A stretch of 64,000 nt of DNA from Halomonas meridiana (GTDB lineage Bacteria; Pseudomonadota; Gammaproteobacteria; Pseudomonadales; Halomonadaceae), in assembly GCF_009846525.1 (NCBI RefSeq), contig NZ_CP024621.1, positions 124,001 to 188,000 of the forward strand, in the 5' to 3' direction. A program made the position numbers and the translations under genes. The notes under the pieces are model-generated. The model was not told where the DNA came from, did no database searches, and saw only the letters and a list, made by a program, of their open reading frames with translations. Numbering within the stretch: position 1 is the stretch's first letter; the number at the start of each line of letters is the position of its first letter. This document shows positions 30,098 to 37,969 of the stretch, piece after piece.

Positions 30098-30612
30098 CGC
30101 GTCGTGATGACTCGCCCAGCGTAACGGCAAATACCCAGACAGAGCGCTGCCCAGATGACTGCCTGCACGGGCAGTAGCCACGGCGCCAAACTCACGTTGG
30201 CCAACGCTGCCCCACCCAGGTAAGAGAGCGGGCCGCTGATGGCACCGCAGGCAGCGGCGACGAGCGGATAGCGCCACAGCCAGGCCAGCGAGTGAAACAC
30301 CAGCGTGGCGAACAGCGGCCACAGCATCCACAGCCATAGGGGCAGCAGGCCCGCGACGAGCGCCTGGTCACCAAAATCGAAACCGCCCGCCAAGTGCAGC
30401 CCGCCGTCCAGCACCAGCCCTAGTAGGGCAAACAAGCCGATGAAGCGCCATTCGCCGGGTCTGGCCCAATGCCAAAAGTGCCAGCCCAGCAGCGCCACCC
30501 CCGTGGCCGCAGCGACCCACGAGCCACCCAGCACGCACAGCGTCCAGCCTGCCTCGAAGCGCAGCGCGTTGAACAGCAACGCGCGCACGGGCCGTGGGGA
30601 GGGCGATGCCAT
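30094..30612 (-). CDS. DUF2878 family membrane protein
   Basis: A 172-residue integral membrane protein with about five or six hydrophobic helices (for example WVAAATGVALLGWHFWHWA and WLLPVQAVIWAALCLGICRY). The pattern and, above all, the position immediately after the Cfa-like gene (one base apart) match DUF2878 proteins. In Vibrio, Shewanella and Pseudomonas these travel with the photolyase, DUF1365 and Cfa-like cluster. Function is unknown; a role in handling or protecting modified membrane lipids is an inference from context. It is the last gene of the run that begins at the MerR-type regulator. Confidence 0.75.
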   Translation of the reverse strand: MASPSPRPVRALLFNALRFEAGWTLCVLGGSWVAAATGVALLGWHFWHWARPGEWRFIGLFALLGLVLDGGLHLAGGFDFGDQALVAGLLPLWLWMLWPLFATLVFHSLAWLWRYPLVAAACGAISGPLSYLGGAALANVSLAPWLLPVQAVIWAALCLGICRYAGRVITTR

Positions 30613-31881
30613 TTACAGGGCTCCCGTCAGCGGTACCGGTTTTGCAGCAGGCTTTGCCAGCAGTAGGTGGCAGGTGCCAATGGAGCGCTCGATGAAGCCC
30701 CCCTCGCAGTAGCACAGGTAGTAGCGCCACATGCGGATAAAGCGCTCGTCGTAGCCTTGGCTGCGGACCTGATCGAGGCTCGCCTCGAAACGGTGCCGCC
30801 ACTCCCGCAGCGTCCGTGCGTAGTGCTGACCGATCTCATCGAGCGCCACCACGTTGAGGGACGTTTTGCGCATCACGCCAGACAGCATGGCGTGGTGGGA
30901 GGGCAAAAAGCCGCCGGGGAAGATGTAGCGTTTGATGAAGTCCATGTCGCGCTTGGCTTCTTCAAAGCGCTGGTCGCGAATGGTGATCGCCTGCAGCATC
31001 GCCTGACCATCGTCGGTCAGCAGACTATCGACCTTTTCGAGATACGTGTTGAGGTACTGGTGCCCCACGGCCTCGATCATTTCCACCGAGATCAAGCGGT
31101 CAAAGCGCCCGGTGAGTTCCCGATAATCCTGCTTTAGCAGCGTAATCTTGTCTTCCAGGCCCTCTTCTTTGATGCGCTGAGCCGTATGTGCATGCTGCTC
31201 CTCGGAAATCGTCGTGGTGGTCACCCGGCAGCCGCGTGTCTTGGCGGCATGAATGGCCAGCCCGCCCCAGCCCGTGCCGATCTCCAGCAAATGGTGCTCG
31301 GGGCGAACGTCCAGCTTCTCGAGCATGATGTCGAGTTTGTAGGTCGAGGCCTCTTCCAAACTGGCTTCCGGGTAGGGGAAGACGGCGCTGGAGTACATCC
31401 AGTGGCGTTTATCCAGGAACGTCGCAAAGAGGTCGTTACCAATGTCGTAATGGGCGGCGATATTGCGCTTGGAACCGGACAGGCTGTTGCGCTGGAAGCG
31501 GTAAGCCAGGCCCAGCAACCAGCGGGTGAAACGGGCGCTGCCGTTCTCCATCTTGCCATTGACGTGCTCTAGGTTGGCCGCAAACAGGCGCACCAAGGCC
31601 ACCAGGTCATCGGCATCCCAGTCGCCATCCATGTAGGATTCCGCAGCGCCCACGGTGCCGCCAAAGGCGAGCCGCTTCCAGGCGCGAGAGTGGCGAATCA
31701 CCACGGTGACCTGCAGCGGGCCTTCTTGGCCCAGGTGATGGCACTGGTTGCCTTCGATCAGTGTGATACGTCCGCCGCGAAACGCGTCCAACTGGGCCAG
31801 CAAACGAGGCTTTAACCAGCGGGTAAAGCGATCTTGGCGGGCGGGCTGACTACTGGGAGGTGTGGTACGCAGGGTGGTCAC
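30613..31881 (-). CDS. cfa: Cyclopropane-fatty-acyl-phospholipid synthase family methyltransferase
   Basis: A SAM-dependent methyltransferase of 422 residues acting on unsaturated acyl chains of membrane phospholipids. It has an N-terminal lipid-binding region, then the SAM motif LEIGTGWGGLAIHAAK, TTTISEEQ, the LISVEMIEAVGHQYLNTYLE region and FIKRYIFPGGFLPSH. Classical Cfa makes cyclopropane rings. Paralogues inside DUF1365/amine-oxidase clusters like this one have been linked to other methylations of unsaturated chains, including steps towards furan fatty acids, so the exact product should be treated as open. The start overlaps the DUF1365 stop by four bases, showing tight coupling. Confidence 0.88.
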   Translation of the reverse strand: MTTLRTTPPSSQPARQDRFTRWLKPRLLAQLDAFRGGRITLIEGNQCHHLGQEGPLQVTVVIRHSRAWKRLAFGGTVGAAESYMDGDWDADDLVALVRLFAANLEHVNGKMENGSARFTRWLLGLAYRFQRNSLSGSKRNIAAHYDIGNDLFATFLDKRHWMYSSAVFPYPEASLEEASTYKLDIMLEKLDVRPEHHLLEIGTGWGGLAIHAAKTRGCRVTTTTISEEQHAHTAQRIKEEGLEDKITLLKQDYRELTGRFDRLISVEMIEAVGHQYLNTYLEKVDSLLTDDGQAMLQAITIRDQRFEEAKRDMDFIKRYIFPGGFLPSHHAMLSGVMRKTSLNVVALDEIGQHYARTLREWRHRFEASLDQVRSQGYDERFIRMWRYYLCYCEGGFIERSIGTCHLLLAKPAAKPVPLTGAL

Positions 31882-32642
31882 TTTGAAGTCTCCTTGCGCT
31901 TAGGGTGGTTATAAACGGGGACGCGCTTGAGCCACAGGCGAAGCGCTTCAAAATGGATTCCCGCGACCGTTTTCAGACTCATCCAAGGGTGCTTGGCGAG
32001 GGTGGCCAGCAGCACGCCGCGCGTAGCGGGGGCTGCGTCGAGTGTGAGCGTGGCGTCGAAATGGCGCTGCTCGTGCTGCCAGTTTTCCATATGTAGATAG
32101 AGCTGATCGCCGGGCGCATTGAATTTCCAGCGATAGGTCATCTCCATGGGATTGAAGGGGGAGACGTGCATGGCTTTGGCAAAGCTTGCCTGATGCGCGT
32201 GGCGGTTGGTCTCGACATGGCAGGCGTAACAGGTGCGCTCGCGCCAGGGCATGTTGGTGACCTCGCCGAGCACCGCTGCCAAGCGGCCATGTTCGTCGTA
32301 GGCATAGTAAACGGTGATGGGATTGAACATCGTGCCGAGCGTGCGCAGCTGGGTCAGCATGCAAATGCGCCCGTTAGGGGCGCTGCCAAGCTGGCGCGTC
32401 AACTCCTCCCGCACGGCAGTGCGCAGCGGGCGATCCGTGGGGGCCAGATAATCCTCGCGGCGAAAACGTGCCAACGCCGGGCGTCGCGCGCTAAACCCCG
32501 GCACGCCGTCGAAGAGCGTGGGGAGCTCGTCGAGATCGAGCCACGCCATCCACACCTGATAGCTAAACGTATGCGTCTTGGGCGTAAAGCGGCGGTGGCG
32601 GAGCGTACCGCGATAGATGCGCGAGCGCGGCGCAGCAATCAT
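31878..32642 (-). CDS. DUF1365 family protein
   Basis: A 254-residue protein with the DUF1365 pattern: an N-terminal YRGTLRHRRFTPKTHTFSY, a central TQLRTLGTMFNPITVYYAYD, then EVTNMPWRERTCYA and a KAMHVSPFNPMEMTYRW block. The conserved His, Cys and Asn residues suggest an enzyme, but no reaction is assigned with confidence. It is sandwiched by four-base overlaps between the FAD amine-oxidase-like gene upstream and cfa downstream. This order (SDR, amine oxidase, DUF1365, Cfa-like) recurs in many proteobacteria and points to a common pathway on membrane fatty acids. Confidence 0.88.
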   Translation of the reverse strand: MIAAPRSRIYRGTLRHRRFTPKTHTFSYQVWMAWLDLDELPTLFDGVPGFSARRPALARFRREDYLAPTDRPLRTAVREELTRQLGSAPNGRICMLTQLRTLGTMFNPITVYYAYDEHGRLAAVLGEVTNMPWRERTCYACHVETNRHAHQASFAKAMHVSPFNPMEMTYRWKFNAPGDQLYLHMENWQHEQRHFDATLTLDAAPATRGVLLATLAKHPWMSLKTVAGIHFEALRLWLKRVPVYNHPKRKETSK

Positions 32643-33988
32643 CCCAACCCCTCCCCAACGCTGTTGGGCATCAACTCATGGGCGGGCAGCGCCGTCGGCG
32701 TGGTGGGCGGCTCGGCGGCTTCGTCACAGCCCAGCGCCTGTGCCACGCGCAGCGCGCTCCAGACGCCGTCTTCATGAAAGCCGTTGCGCCAGTAAGCACC
32801 GCAGAAGTGGGTGCGCCGCGCCACCGATGAGATCTCTTCGTGGCGCATTTGGGCGGCCTGGCCCGCCAGCGTGAACTGTGGGTGTGCATAGACATAGCGG
32901 CCCAGCACCTTGGCCGGGTCGATGCTGTCGGAGTCGTTCAGCGTGACGCAAAACGTCGTGTCTGCCTCTAAGCGCTGCAGGATATTCATGTTGTAGGTCA
33001 CCGATACCCGCTCATCGGCACCGCGACCATCCAACCGATAATTCCAGCTTGCCCACGCGCGTTGGCGGCGGGGCAGCAGGGAGGTGTCGGTGTGCAGCAC
33101 CACCTCGTTGTCCTGGTAGGGCATTGCGCTTAGGATCTCGCGCTCGGCAGCCGAGGCATCCCCTAACATGGCCAGGGCTTGGTCGGCGTGGCACGCCAAT
33201 ACGACCTGGTCGAAACGTTCGCTGCCCTGGGCCGTGGTCACCACGACGCCCGTGTCGCTTCGGGTAATGTGGGTCACCGGGGTATTGAGGCGGATGCGCG
33301 ACGCATAGGGCGCGGTCAAGCTGGGAATATAGCGTTTGGAGCCGCCCACGAGGGTGTACCACTGGGGACGGTGGTTCACCGACAGCAGCCCGTGGTTGCG
33401 GAAAAAGCGTACGAAAAACGTCAGCGGGAAAGCGCGCAGGTCACCAATGCTCGCCGACCAAATAGCGGCCCCCATGGGCAGCAAGTAACGACGCTGAAAC
33501 GCTTCGCCGTAGCCGTGTTGGTCCAAGTACGCGCCCAACGTCATGTCTGCGGGCAGTCGTTTGCTTTCCAGATCGGCGGTGGCCTGCTTGTTGAAGCGCA
33601 AGATGTCGCGCAGCAGACGATAGAACGAAGGGTTGAGCAGGTTGCGGCGCTGGGCGAAAAGCGATGCCAACGTGTGGCCGTTGTACTCGAAATCGACGTC
33701 CGTTTCATGCACCGAGAAACTCATCTCGGTGGCTTGGCTGGGCACGCCAAGGGTAGCCAATAGGCGTTGGAAGTGGGGGTAAGTCCAGTCATTGAAGACG
33801 ATGAAGCCGGTATCGATGGCGTAAGGGACGCCGTTGACCTCAACGTCCATGGTGGCCGTATGGCCCCCTAGTCGACTATCGGCTTCGAACAGGGTCACCT
33901 CGTGCTGTGAGGAGAGGTACCACCCGGCGGCCATCCCGCTGATGCCGCTGCCAATAACCGCGATGCGCTGTGACGCTGTGACGCTCAT
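32639..33988 (-). CDS. FAD/NAD(P)-binding amine-oxidase-like protein
   Basis: A 449-residue flavoprotein with an N-terminal dinucleotide-binding loop (AVIGSGISGMAAGWYLS), the acidic residue ending strand 2 (FEADSRLGGHTATM), and a C-terminal FAD-contact region (FCGAYWRNGFHEDGVWSAL). It resembles desaturase/amine-oxidase proteins found beside DUF1365 and Cfa-like genes, which may dehydrogenate or oxidise acyl chains; the substrate here is inferred. The ATG at 33988 overlaps the SDR stop; an upstream in-frame start at 34063 would overlap the SDR gene by 79 bases and is unlikely. Confidence 0.88.
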   Translation of the reverse strand: MSVTASQRIAVIGSGISGMAAGWYLSSQHEVTLFEADSRLGGHTATMDVEVNGVPYAIDTGFIVFNDWTYPHFQRLLATLGVPSQATEMSFSVHETDVDFEYNGHTLASLFAQRRNLLNPSFYRLLRDILRFNKQATADLESKRLPADMTLGAYLDQHGYGEAFQRRYLLPMGAAIWSASIGDLRAFPLTFFVRFFRNHGLLSVNHRPQWYTLVGGSKRYIPSLTAPYASRIRLNTPVTHITRSDTGVVVTTAQGSERFDQVVLACHADQALAMLGDASAAEREILSAMPYQDNEVVLHTDTSLLPRRQRAWASWNYRLDGRGADERVSVTYNMNILQRLEADTTFCVTLNDSDSIDPAKVLGRYVYAHPQFTLAGQAAQMRHEEISSVARRTHFCGAYWRNGFHEDGVWSALRVAQALGCDEAAEPPTTPTALPAHELMPNSVGEGLG

Positions 33989-34770
33989 GGAGACTCCTTG
34001 GTTTGCCGCGTCATGCGCAGGCCGATCCACCGCCGCAGAGCGGGGGGTAAAATTCCCAAACATTTGACGATATAAGTAAACCGCCGTGGAAAATGAATAT
34101 CCAGGCGGCCTTTGGCCAGCCCGGCAATGATCGCCTTCGCAGCTTCGTCGGCGGTAACCTGCATGGGCATGGGAAAATCGTTGCGGTCGGTGAGTGGCGT
34201 TTTGACGAAGCCAGGATGAATCAAGCTCACGTCGATGCCCTCCTGGTGCAGGTCGAGTCGCAGAGACTCCAAGAAGTAGCTAACCGCTGCTTTCGACGCG
34301 CCATACGCCTCCGCGCGGGGCAGCGGCAGGTAGGCCGACGCGCTCGAGGTGGCGGCCAAGCGGGCGGGCTTGCCTTCCTTACGAGCGGCACGCAGCAGCG
34401 GTAGAGCGGCGTCGACGCCGTACAGCGTGCCAAATAGGTTCGGAGTGAAGACCCGCTCGACGAGTGCCATATCGAAGTGGCGTGCATCAAGGTATTCGCA
34501 GGTGCCCGCATTGAACAACGCAACGTCCAACGCGCCGAGCCACTCGCGAATCTGCTCACCCGCAGCGAGGACGGCTTGATGGTCGCTGACATCCAGCGGC
34601 AACGGGTAGGCGTTGTCATGGCCATCGCACAGTTTGTGCAGCGCCTCTTCATTGCGAGCGCTCAAGACGACGCGATGGCCTTGCTCGATCAGCTGCTTGG
34701 CCAGCGCTTCACCAATGCCGGACGTCGCGCCGGTTAACCAGATGCGTTGGGGCGTTTTCCATGTGCTCAT
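33985..34770 (-). CDS. Short-chain dehydrogenase/reductase
   Basis: A classical SDR of 261 residues: TGATSGIGEALAKQL cofactor loop, NAGT motif, catalytic Ser in ATSSASAYLPLPRAEAYGASKAA with the YxxxK pair (Y in EAYGASK), and a PGFVKT segment. The C-terminal ~40 residues are basic with a hydrophobic patch (RRFTYIVKCLGILPPALRRW) that may touch the membrane. It overlaps the flavoprotein gene by four bases and is 63 bases downstream of the NTF2-like gene. The likely role is a redox step in the same lipid pathway. Confidence 0.88.
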   Translation of the reverse strand: MSTWKTPQRIWLTGATSGIGEALAKQLIEQGHRVVLSARNEEALHKLCDGHDNAYPLPLDVSDHQAVLAAGEQIREWLGALDVALFNAGTCEYLDARHFDMALVERVFTPNLFGTLYGVDAALPLLRAARKEGKPARLAATSSASAYLPLPRAEAYGASKAAVSYFLESLRLDLHQEGIDVSLIHPGFVKTPLTDRNDFPMPMQVTADEAAKAIIAGLAKGRLDIHFPRRFTYIVKCLGILPPALRRWIGLRMTRQTKESP

Positions 34771-34833
34771 CCTGCTCTCCTGTAGCGGCCTGTTAGCACG
34801 CAGCCTGCGTGCAGATCAACGAGGTCACACGAT

Positions 34834-35265
34834 TCAACCAAGGCGCTGCTTTAACCAGCGTATGACACGCCCCATGACGGGAAGGTGCTCGTAGAGCATG
34901 GCCCCGGCGTCGAAATAGTCGCGGTGACGCGCCACTTTTCCGTCGTCAGCAAACGTGAGCGCGCTGCAGCCCTCCACGCTTACCGGCTTGCCGCGGGCCA
35001 AGCGGGGGTGAACGAACTCCATGGTCCACGTTACAAAGGCTTGGTTTTCCTGCTGTTGCTGCGTGTGAAAAGTGAAATGGCAGCGCTCAACGTTTTCGTA
35101 CATGGTGGCGAAGTAGCGCTCCAGCGCCTCGCGACCTTCAATGTGATGTAGCGGATCGTTGAAAACAACCTCCTCAGTATATACCTCGTATAGTTTTTCT
35201 GTACAGGTGTTGTCTAGTTTATTGAAGAAGGCGCAAAAGTTGGCCAAAGCTGTGTCGTTGGTCAT
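34834..35265 (-). CDS. NTF2/SnoaL-like small protein
   Basis: A 143-residue protein with the cone-shaped NTF2-like pattern: FCAFFNKLDNTCTEKLYEV, then VFNDPLHHIEGREALERYF, then WTMEFVHPRLARGKPVSVEG and a DYFDAGAMLYEHLP end. The start is the ATG at 35265 with AAGGAG six bases upstream. Such proteins occur as isomerases, cyclases, hydratases or ligand carriers. Members of this subgroup sit beside the SDR/DUF1365/Cfa genes, so a substrate-handling role is plausible. The first third of the gene is distinctly more AT-rich than its neighbours. Confidence 0.78.
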   Translation of the reverse strand: MTNDTALANFCAFFNKLDNTCTEKLYEVYTEEVVFNDPLHHIEGREALERYFATMYENVERCHFTFHTQQQQENQAFVTWTMEFVHPRLARGKPVSVEGCSALTFADDGKVARHRDYFDAGAMLYEHLPVMGRVIRWLKQRLG

Positions 35266-35324
35266 CACACACTCCTTACAAGCGGTAAGACGGCATGGAA
35301 GAGGAAAGGTGCGTCGTTAAGGAG

Positions 35325-35347
35325 CATAGCGGCGCAGTGCCGCTATG
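35325..35347 (-). other. Perfect 9-bp hairpin between phrB and the NTF2-like gene
   Basis: CATAGCGGC (35325-35333) and GCCGCTATG (35339-35347) form an uninterrupted stem with a 5-base loop. Read on the minus strand it lies 19 bases after phrB and lacks a T tract. It may therefore attenuate or protect the mRNA rather than end it. Confidence 0.55.
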
Positions 35348-35366
35348 GGGAGAGGCGTCAGGCGCG

Positions 35367-36779
35367 TTACTTGGAGAGCGCTTTGAAAGCGTCGAGCGCC
35401 CGTTGGCGCGCCGCTTTATGGTCGACGATGGGCGCCGGGTAGTCGATGGGGGTGAGCATGTCGTGAGGCGGCGCATGACGCGCTTTGGCTGGCAGCGATG
35501 CGAGCTCGGGCAGCCACTGGGCGATGAAGTCGCCATTGGGGTCGAAGCGGGTCGATTGGGTCGTCGGGTTGAAAATGCGGAAGTACGGCGCCGCATCGGT
35601 CCCCGTCGAGGCGGCCCACTGCCAGCCACCGTTATTGGCGCAAAACTCGCCATCGACCAAGTGGCGCATGAAAAAGGCTTCGCCACGTCGCCAGTCGATC
35701 AGCAGGTGCTTGCTCAGGAACATCGCTGTAATCATGCGCAGACGATTGTGCATCCAGCCGGTCGACACGAGCTGGCGCATGGCGGCATCCACGATAGGGT
35801 AGCCGGTGCGACCCTCGCACCAAGCGGCAAACCCATCGTCGTCATCGCGCCATTGGAGCTGCTGGGTGTGCTCTTGAAACGGTTGATAGCGACATACTTG
35901 GGGAAAGCCGACCGCGACGTGCTGATAAAACTCCCGCCAGACCAGCTCGTTCACCCAAGCCGTCAAGCCAGCATCGCCGTCGGCCAGGTGCCCACCGTTT
36001 TCGCTCATGACCGCTTGCAGACACTGGCGGTGAGAGATCATCCCTAGTGCCAAATAGGGTGACAGCTCGCTGGTGCCCCGTACCTTGGGGAAATCGCGCT
36101 GCTCTTTATAGTGCCGTCCGCGAAAACGCAGAAAACGCTCCAAGTTGTCGCTGGCGGCATTCTCACCTGCGGGCCACTGGCGGCCATCCAGCGGCGCGTC
36201 GTCGAGCGCAGGCAGTGACGGAAGCGCGTCGCTTGGGATGTCGAGGGGCGACTGCGCCTTAGGCGTGTCACGCAGGGCAAGCTGCTCTGCCGTTACCTGT
36301 TTGTGCCACGCTTTCGAAAAGGGCGTAAACACCCCGTAGTAATCGCCTTTGCCGGTCAGCAAGCTGCCTGGGGCAAAGGCAACGGCGTCGTGGTGCCCTT
36401 GAGCGCCTATCTCTGCCTGCTGAAAGGCGTCCAGCACCGCCTGATCGCGGCGCTGTTCGTTCAGCGGATACTCGTAGTTGAAGTGAAGCTGTTTGACGCC
36501 GTAGTCCCGGGCAATCTCCAGCAACGCTTGAGGAGCGTCGTCGTAGCGCTCGATATCGCGGTGCAGCAGCGGGATGTTCAAGCCATTGAGCGACGCCTTC
36601 AGCGCGCTAACGCCGCGCGCCCAAAAATCGAGTTTGTTGGCGCCGTGACCGTGGTCGCGCCACTGCTCAATGCTGCGCAAAAAAACCGCCACGACCGGCC
36701 CTTTGGCGGCCGCGGCGGCCAGTGCGGAATTGTCATGAATACGAAGGTCGCTGCGGAACCAAACAAGCTGCAAGCTCAT
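35367..36779 (-). CDS. phrB: Deoxyribodipyrimidine (CPD) photolyase
   Basis: Repairs UV-induced cyclobutane pyrimidine dimers using blue light and FADH-. The 470-residue length and motifs are those of class I CPD photolyases: an N-terminal antenna domain (LQLVWFRSDLRIHDNSAL), then the FAD domain with LVWREFYQHV, GRTGYPIVDAAMRQLVSTGWMHNRLRM split across the usual blocks, and WQWAASTGTDAAPYFRIFNP. It lies 33 bases downstream of the MerR-type regulator gene, a pairing common in light-responsive regulons. Confidence 0.95.
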   Translation of the reverse strand: MSLQLVWFRSDLRIHDNSALAAAAAKGPVVAVFLRSIEQWRDHGHGANKLDFWARGVSALKASLNGLNIPLLHRDIERYDDAPQALLEIARDYGVKQLHFNYEYPLNEQRRDQAVLDAFQQAEIGAQGHHDAVAFAPGSLLTGKGDYYGVFTPFSKAWHKQVTAEQLALRDTPKAQSPLDIPSDALPSLPALDDAPLDGRQWPAGENAASDNLERFLRFRGRHYKEQRDFPKVRGTSELSPYLALGMISHRQCLQAVMSENGGHLADGDAGLTAWVNELVWREFYQHVAVGFPQVCRYQPFQEHTQQLQWRDDDDGFAAWCEGRTGYPIVDAAMRQLVSTGWMHNRLRMITAMFLSKHLLIDWRRGEAFFMRHLVDGEFCANNGGWQWAASTGTDAAPYFRIFNPTTQSTRFDPNGDFIAQWLPELASLPAKARHAPPHDMLTPIDYPAPIVDHKAARQRALDAFKALSK

Positions 36780-36812
36780 GCAAACTCCTTAAGTGGGCCG
36801 GTTGGCCTACGC

Positions 36813-37733
36813 TCACAGAATGCCGGATTCCCGCAGCAGTGGGCGCAGGCGGGCAATCGCTTGGGGAAGGTCGTCACCCAACATGTGAACGGCACCGTCT
36901 CGGAGGTCGTTCTCGCGTAGCCGCGCGACTTCGCCGCAAACGCCGATAGGCACGCCCAGGGCGTCGGCCGCTTTGGGTAAATCGACCCGAATATATTGAT
37001 CGCTCTCTCGCTGGCCGCTGGAGAGCAACACCATCGACGAGTGCAGGCGAGACACCGCTTGCGGCAAATCGTCGAGGGACAGCGAGTGGTCGAAGAGCTG
37101 CACGCGGTAACCCTGTTCGCTGGCCATGAGCGCACACATCAGCACCCACAGCGGACCTGGATCGTCGGGCATGGCGCTGAGCAGGATCAGCGGGCCACGG
37201 GTCGCTTGGTTCGCGTAGTGCAAACGAATGCCGACTTGGCTACGTAAAAAAGCTTCGAACGTACGACGTACCAGGTCATCTGGCTGCGCGGCCCATTTGG
37301 CTTCCAGGGTCAGGATGACGGGCTGCCAAAGTTCGTTGATCGCCACGCTCAGCGGGTAAAGCGCCAAGCTCTGATGATACAGCGCTTCCAGCTTGGGCAG
37401 GTCGACGGCTTCGATCACCGCCTGCAGCTGTTGGCGCTGGCTAGCCCAGTCACCGGCGTTGGGAGCGGGGGTCTCGACCGTTTCGGGCTGATCGAGCAGG
37501 TCGGCCACTTGGCTGACCGGCACGCCGCGGTTGAGCCACTGCAAAATACGCTCGATACGGCTGATGTCGTCCTGGGCGTAGAGTCGGTGGCCCTTGGGTG
37601 TGCGCTGCGGGCGAATCAATCCGTAGCGTCGCTCCCAGGCGCGCAGGGTGACCGAGTTCACACCCGTTAAGCGGGAAACTTCCCGAATCGGATAGAGCGG
37701 GGTATCGGGTGGGTGGGTCGCCTTGTTGCTCAT
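36813..37733 (-). CDS. MerR-type regulator, CarH/LitR-like, without B12-ligand residues
   Basis: A regulator of about 306 residues: an N-terminal MerR helix-turn-helix (YPIREVSRLTGVNSVTLRAW, RRYGLIRPQRTPKGHRLY), a helical middle and a C-terminal Rossmann-like domain, the architecture of CarA/CarH/LitR photoreceptors. Cobalamin binding looks lost. The tryptophan of the W-x9-EH motif is present (EAKW), but the EH position reads TF, and the ExHxxG lower-axial-histidine motif reads MPDDPGPLW with Pro in place of His. It may resemble the B12-free LitR class that works with another light sensor. ATGs at 37742 and 37733 are both possible; AGAGG spacing favours 37733. The gene heads the phrB/lipid run and may autoregulate. 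Confidence 0.85.
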   Translation of the reverse strand: MSNKATHPPDTPLYPIREVSRLTGVNSVTLRAWERRYGLIRPQRTPKGHRLYAQDDISRIERILQWLNRGVPVSQVADLLDQPETVETPAPNAGDWASQRQQLQAVIEAVDLPKLEALYHQSLALYPLSVAINELWQPVILTLEAKWAAQPDDLVRRTFEAFLRSQVGIRLHYANQATRGPLILLSAMPDDPGPLWVLMCALMASEQGYRVQLFDHSLSLDDLPQAVSRLHSSMVLLSSGQRESDQYIRVDLPKAADALGVPIGVCGEVARLRENDLRDGAVHMLGDDLPQAIARLRPLLRESGIL

Positions 37734-37885
37734 GGGCGCCATTGCCTCTTGGTTGCCTGCAGCGAGCGCTGCAGGGGTCTGTCAATAATTGCGATGACCG
37801 CGTTGTTGCGCCAGCTCGGCGCCAGGTCACGTAGTCGTATAGCGCGTCGTCGAAGAGCACCTAATCGGTTAGATAGGATCACGCT

Positions 37886-37927
37886 ATTATAGGCACCTTT
37901 GTACAACTTGTAGCCACTGGGTACAAC
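37886..37927 (-). promoter_or_regulatory. Promoter and putative regulator operator upstream of the MerR-type gene
   Basis: On the minus strand a perfect TATAAT (plus-strand ATTATA at 37886-37891) is preceded by TGTAC-type repeats. Read on the plus strand, GTACAA occurs at 37901 and again at 37921, exactly 20 bases apart, with a degenerate TTGTAG at 37908-37913 between them. The repeats lie over the -35 and spacer region, the place expected for a CarH/LitR-type repressor. Confidence 0.55.
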
Positions 37928-37969
37928 CTTTGCTTTGTCCAGGTAAGTGCATCACTGCCTTGGCTGACA

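Noticed and set aside
35177..35205. TGTACA/TATACG/TATATAC repeats like the operator motif
   Set aside because: They lie inside the 5' coding part of the NTF2-like gene, in codons for conserved residues, and their spacing is irregular (not 11 bp).
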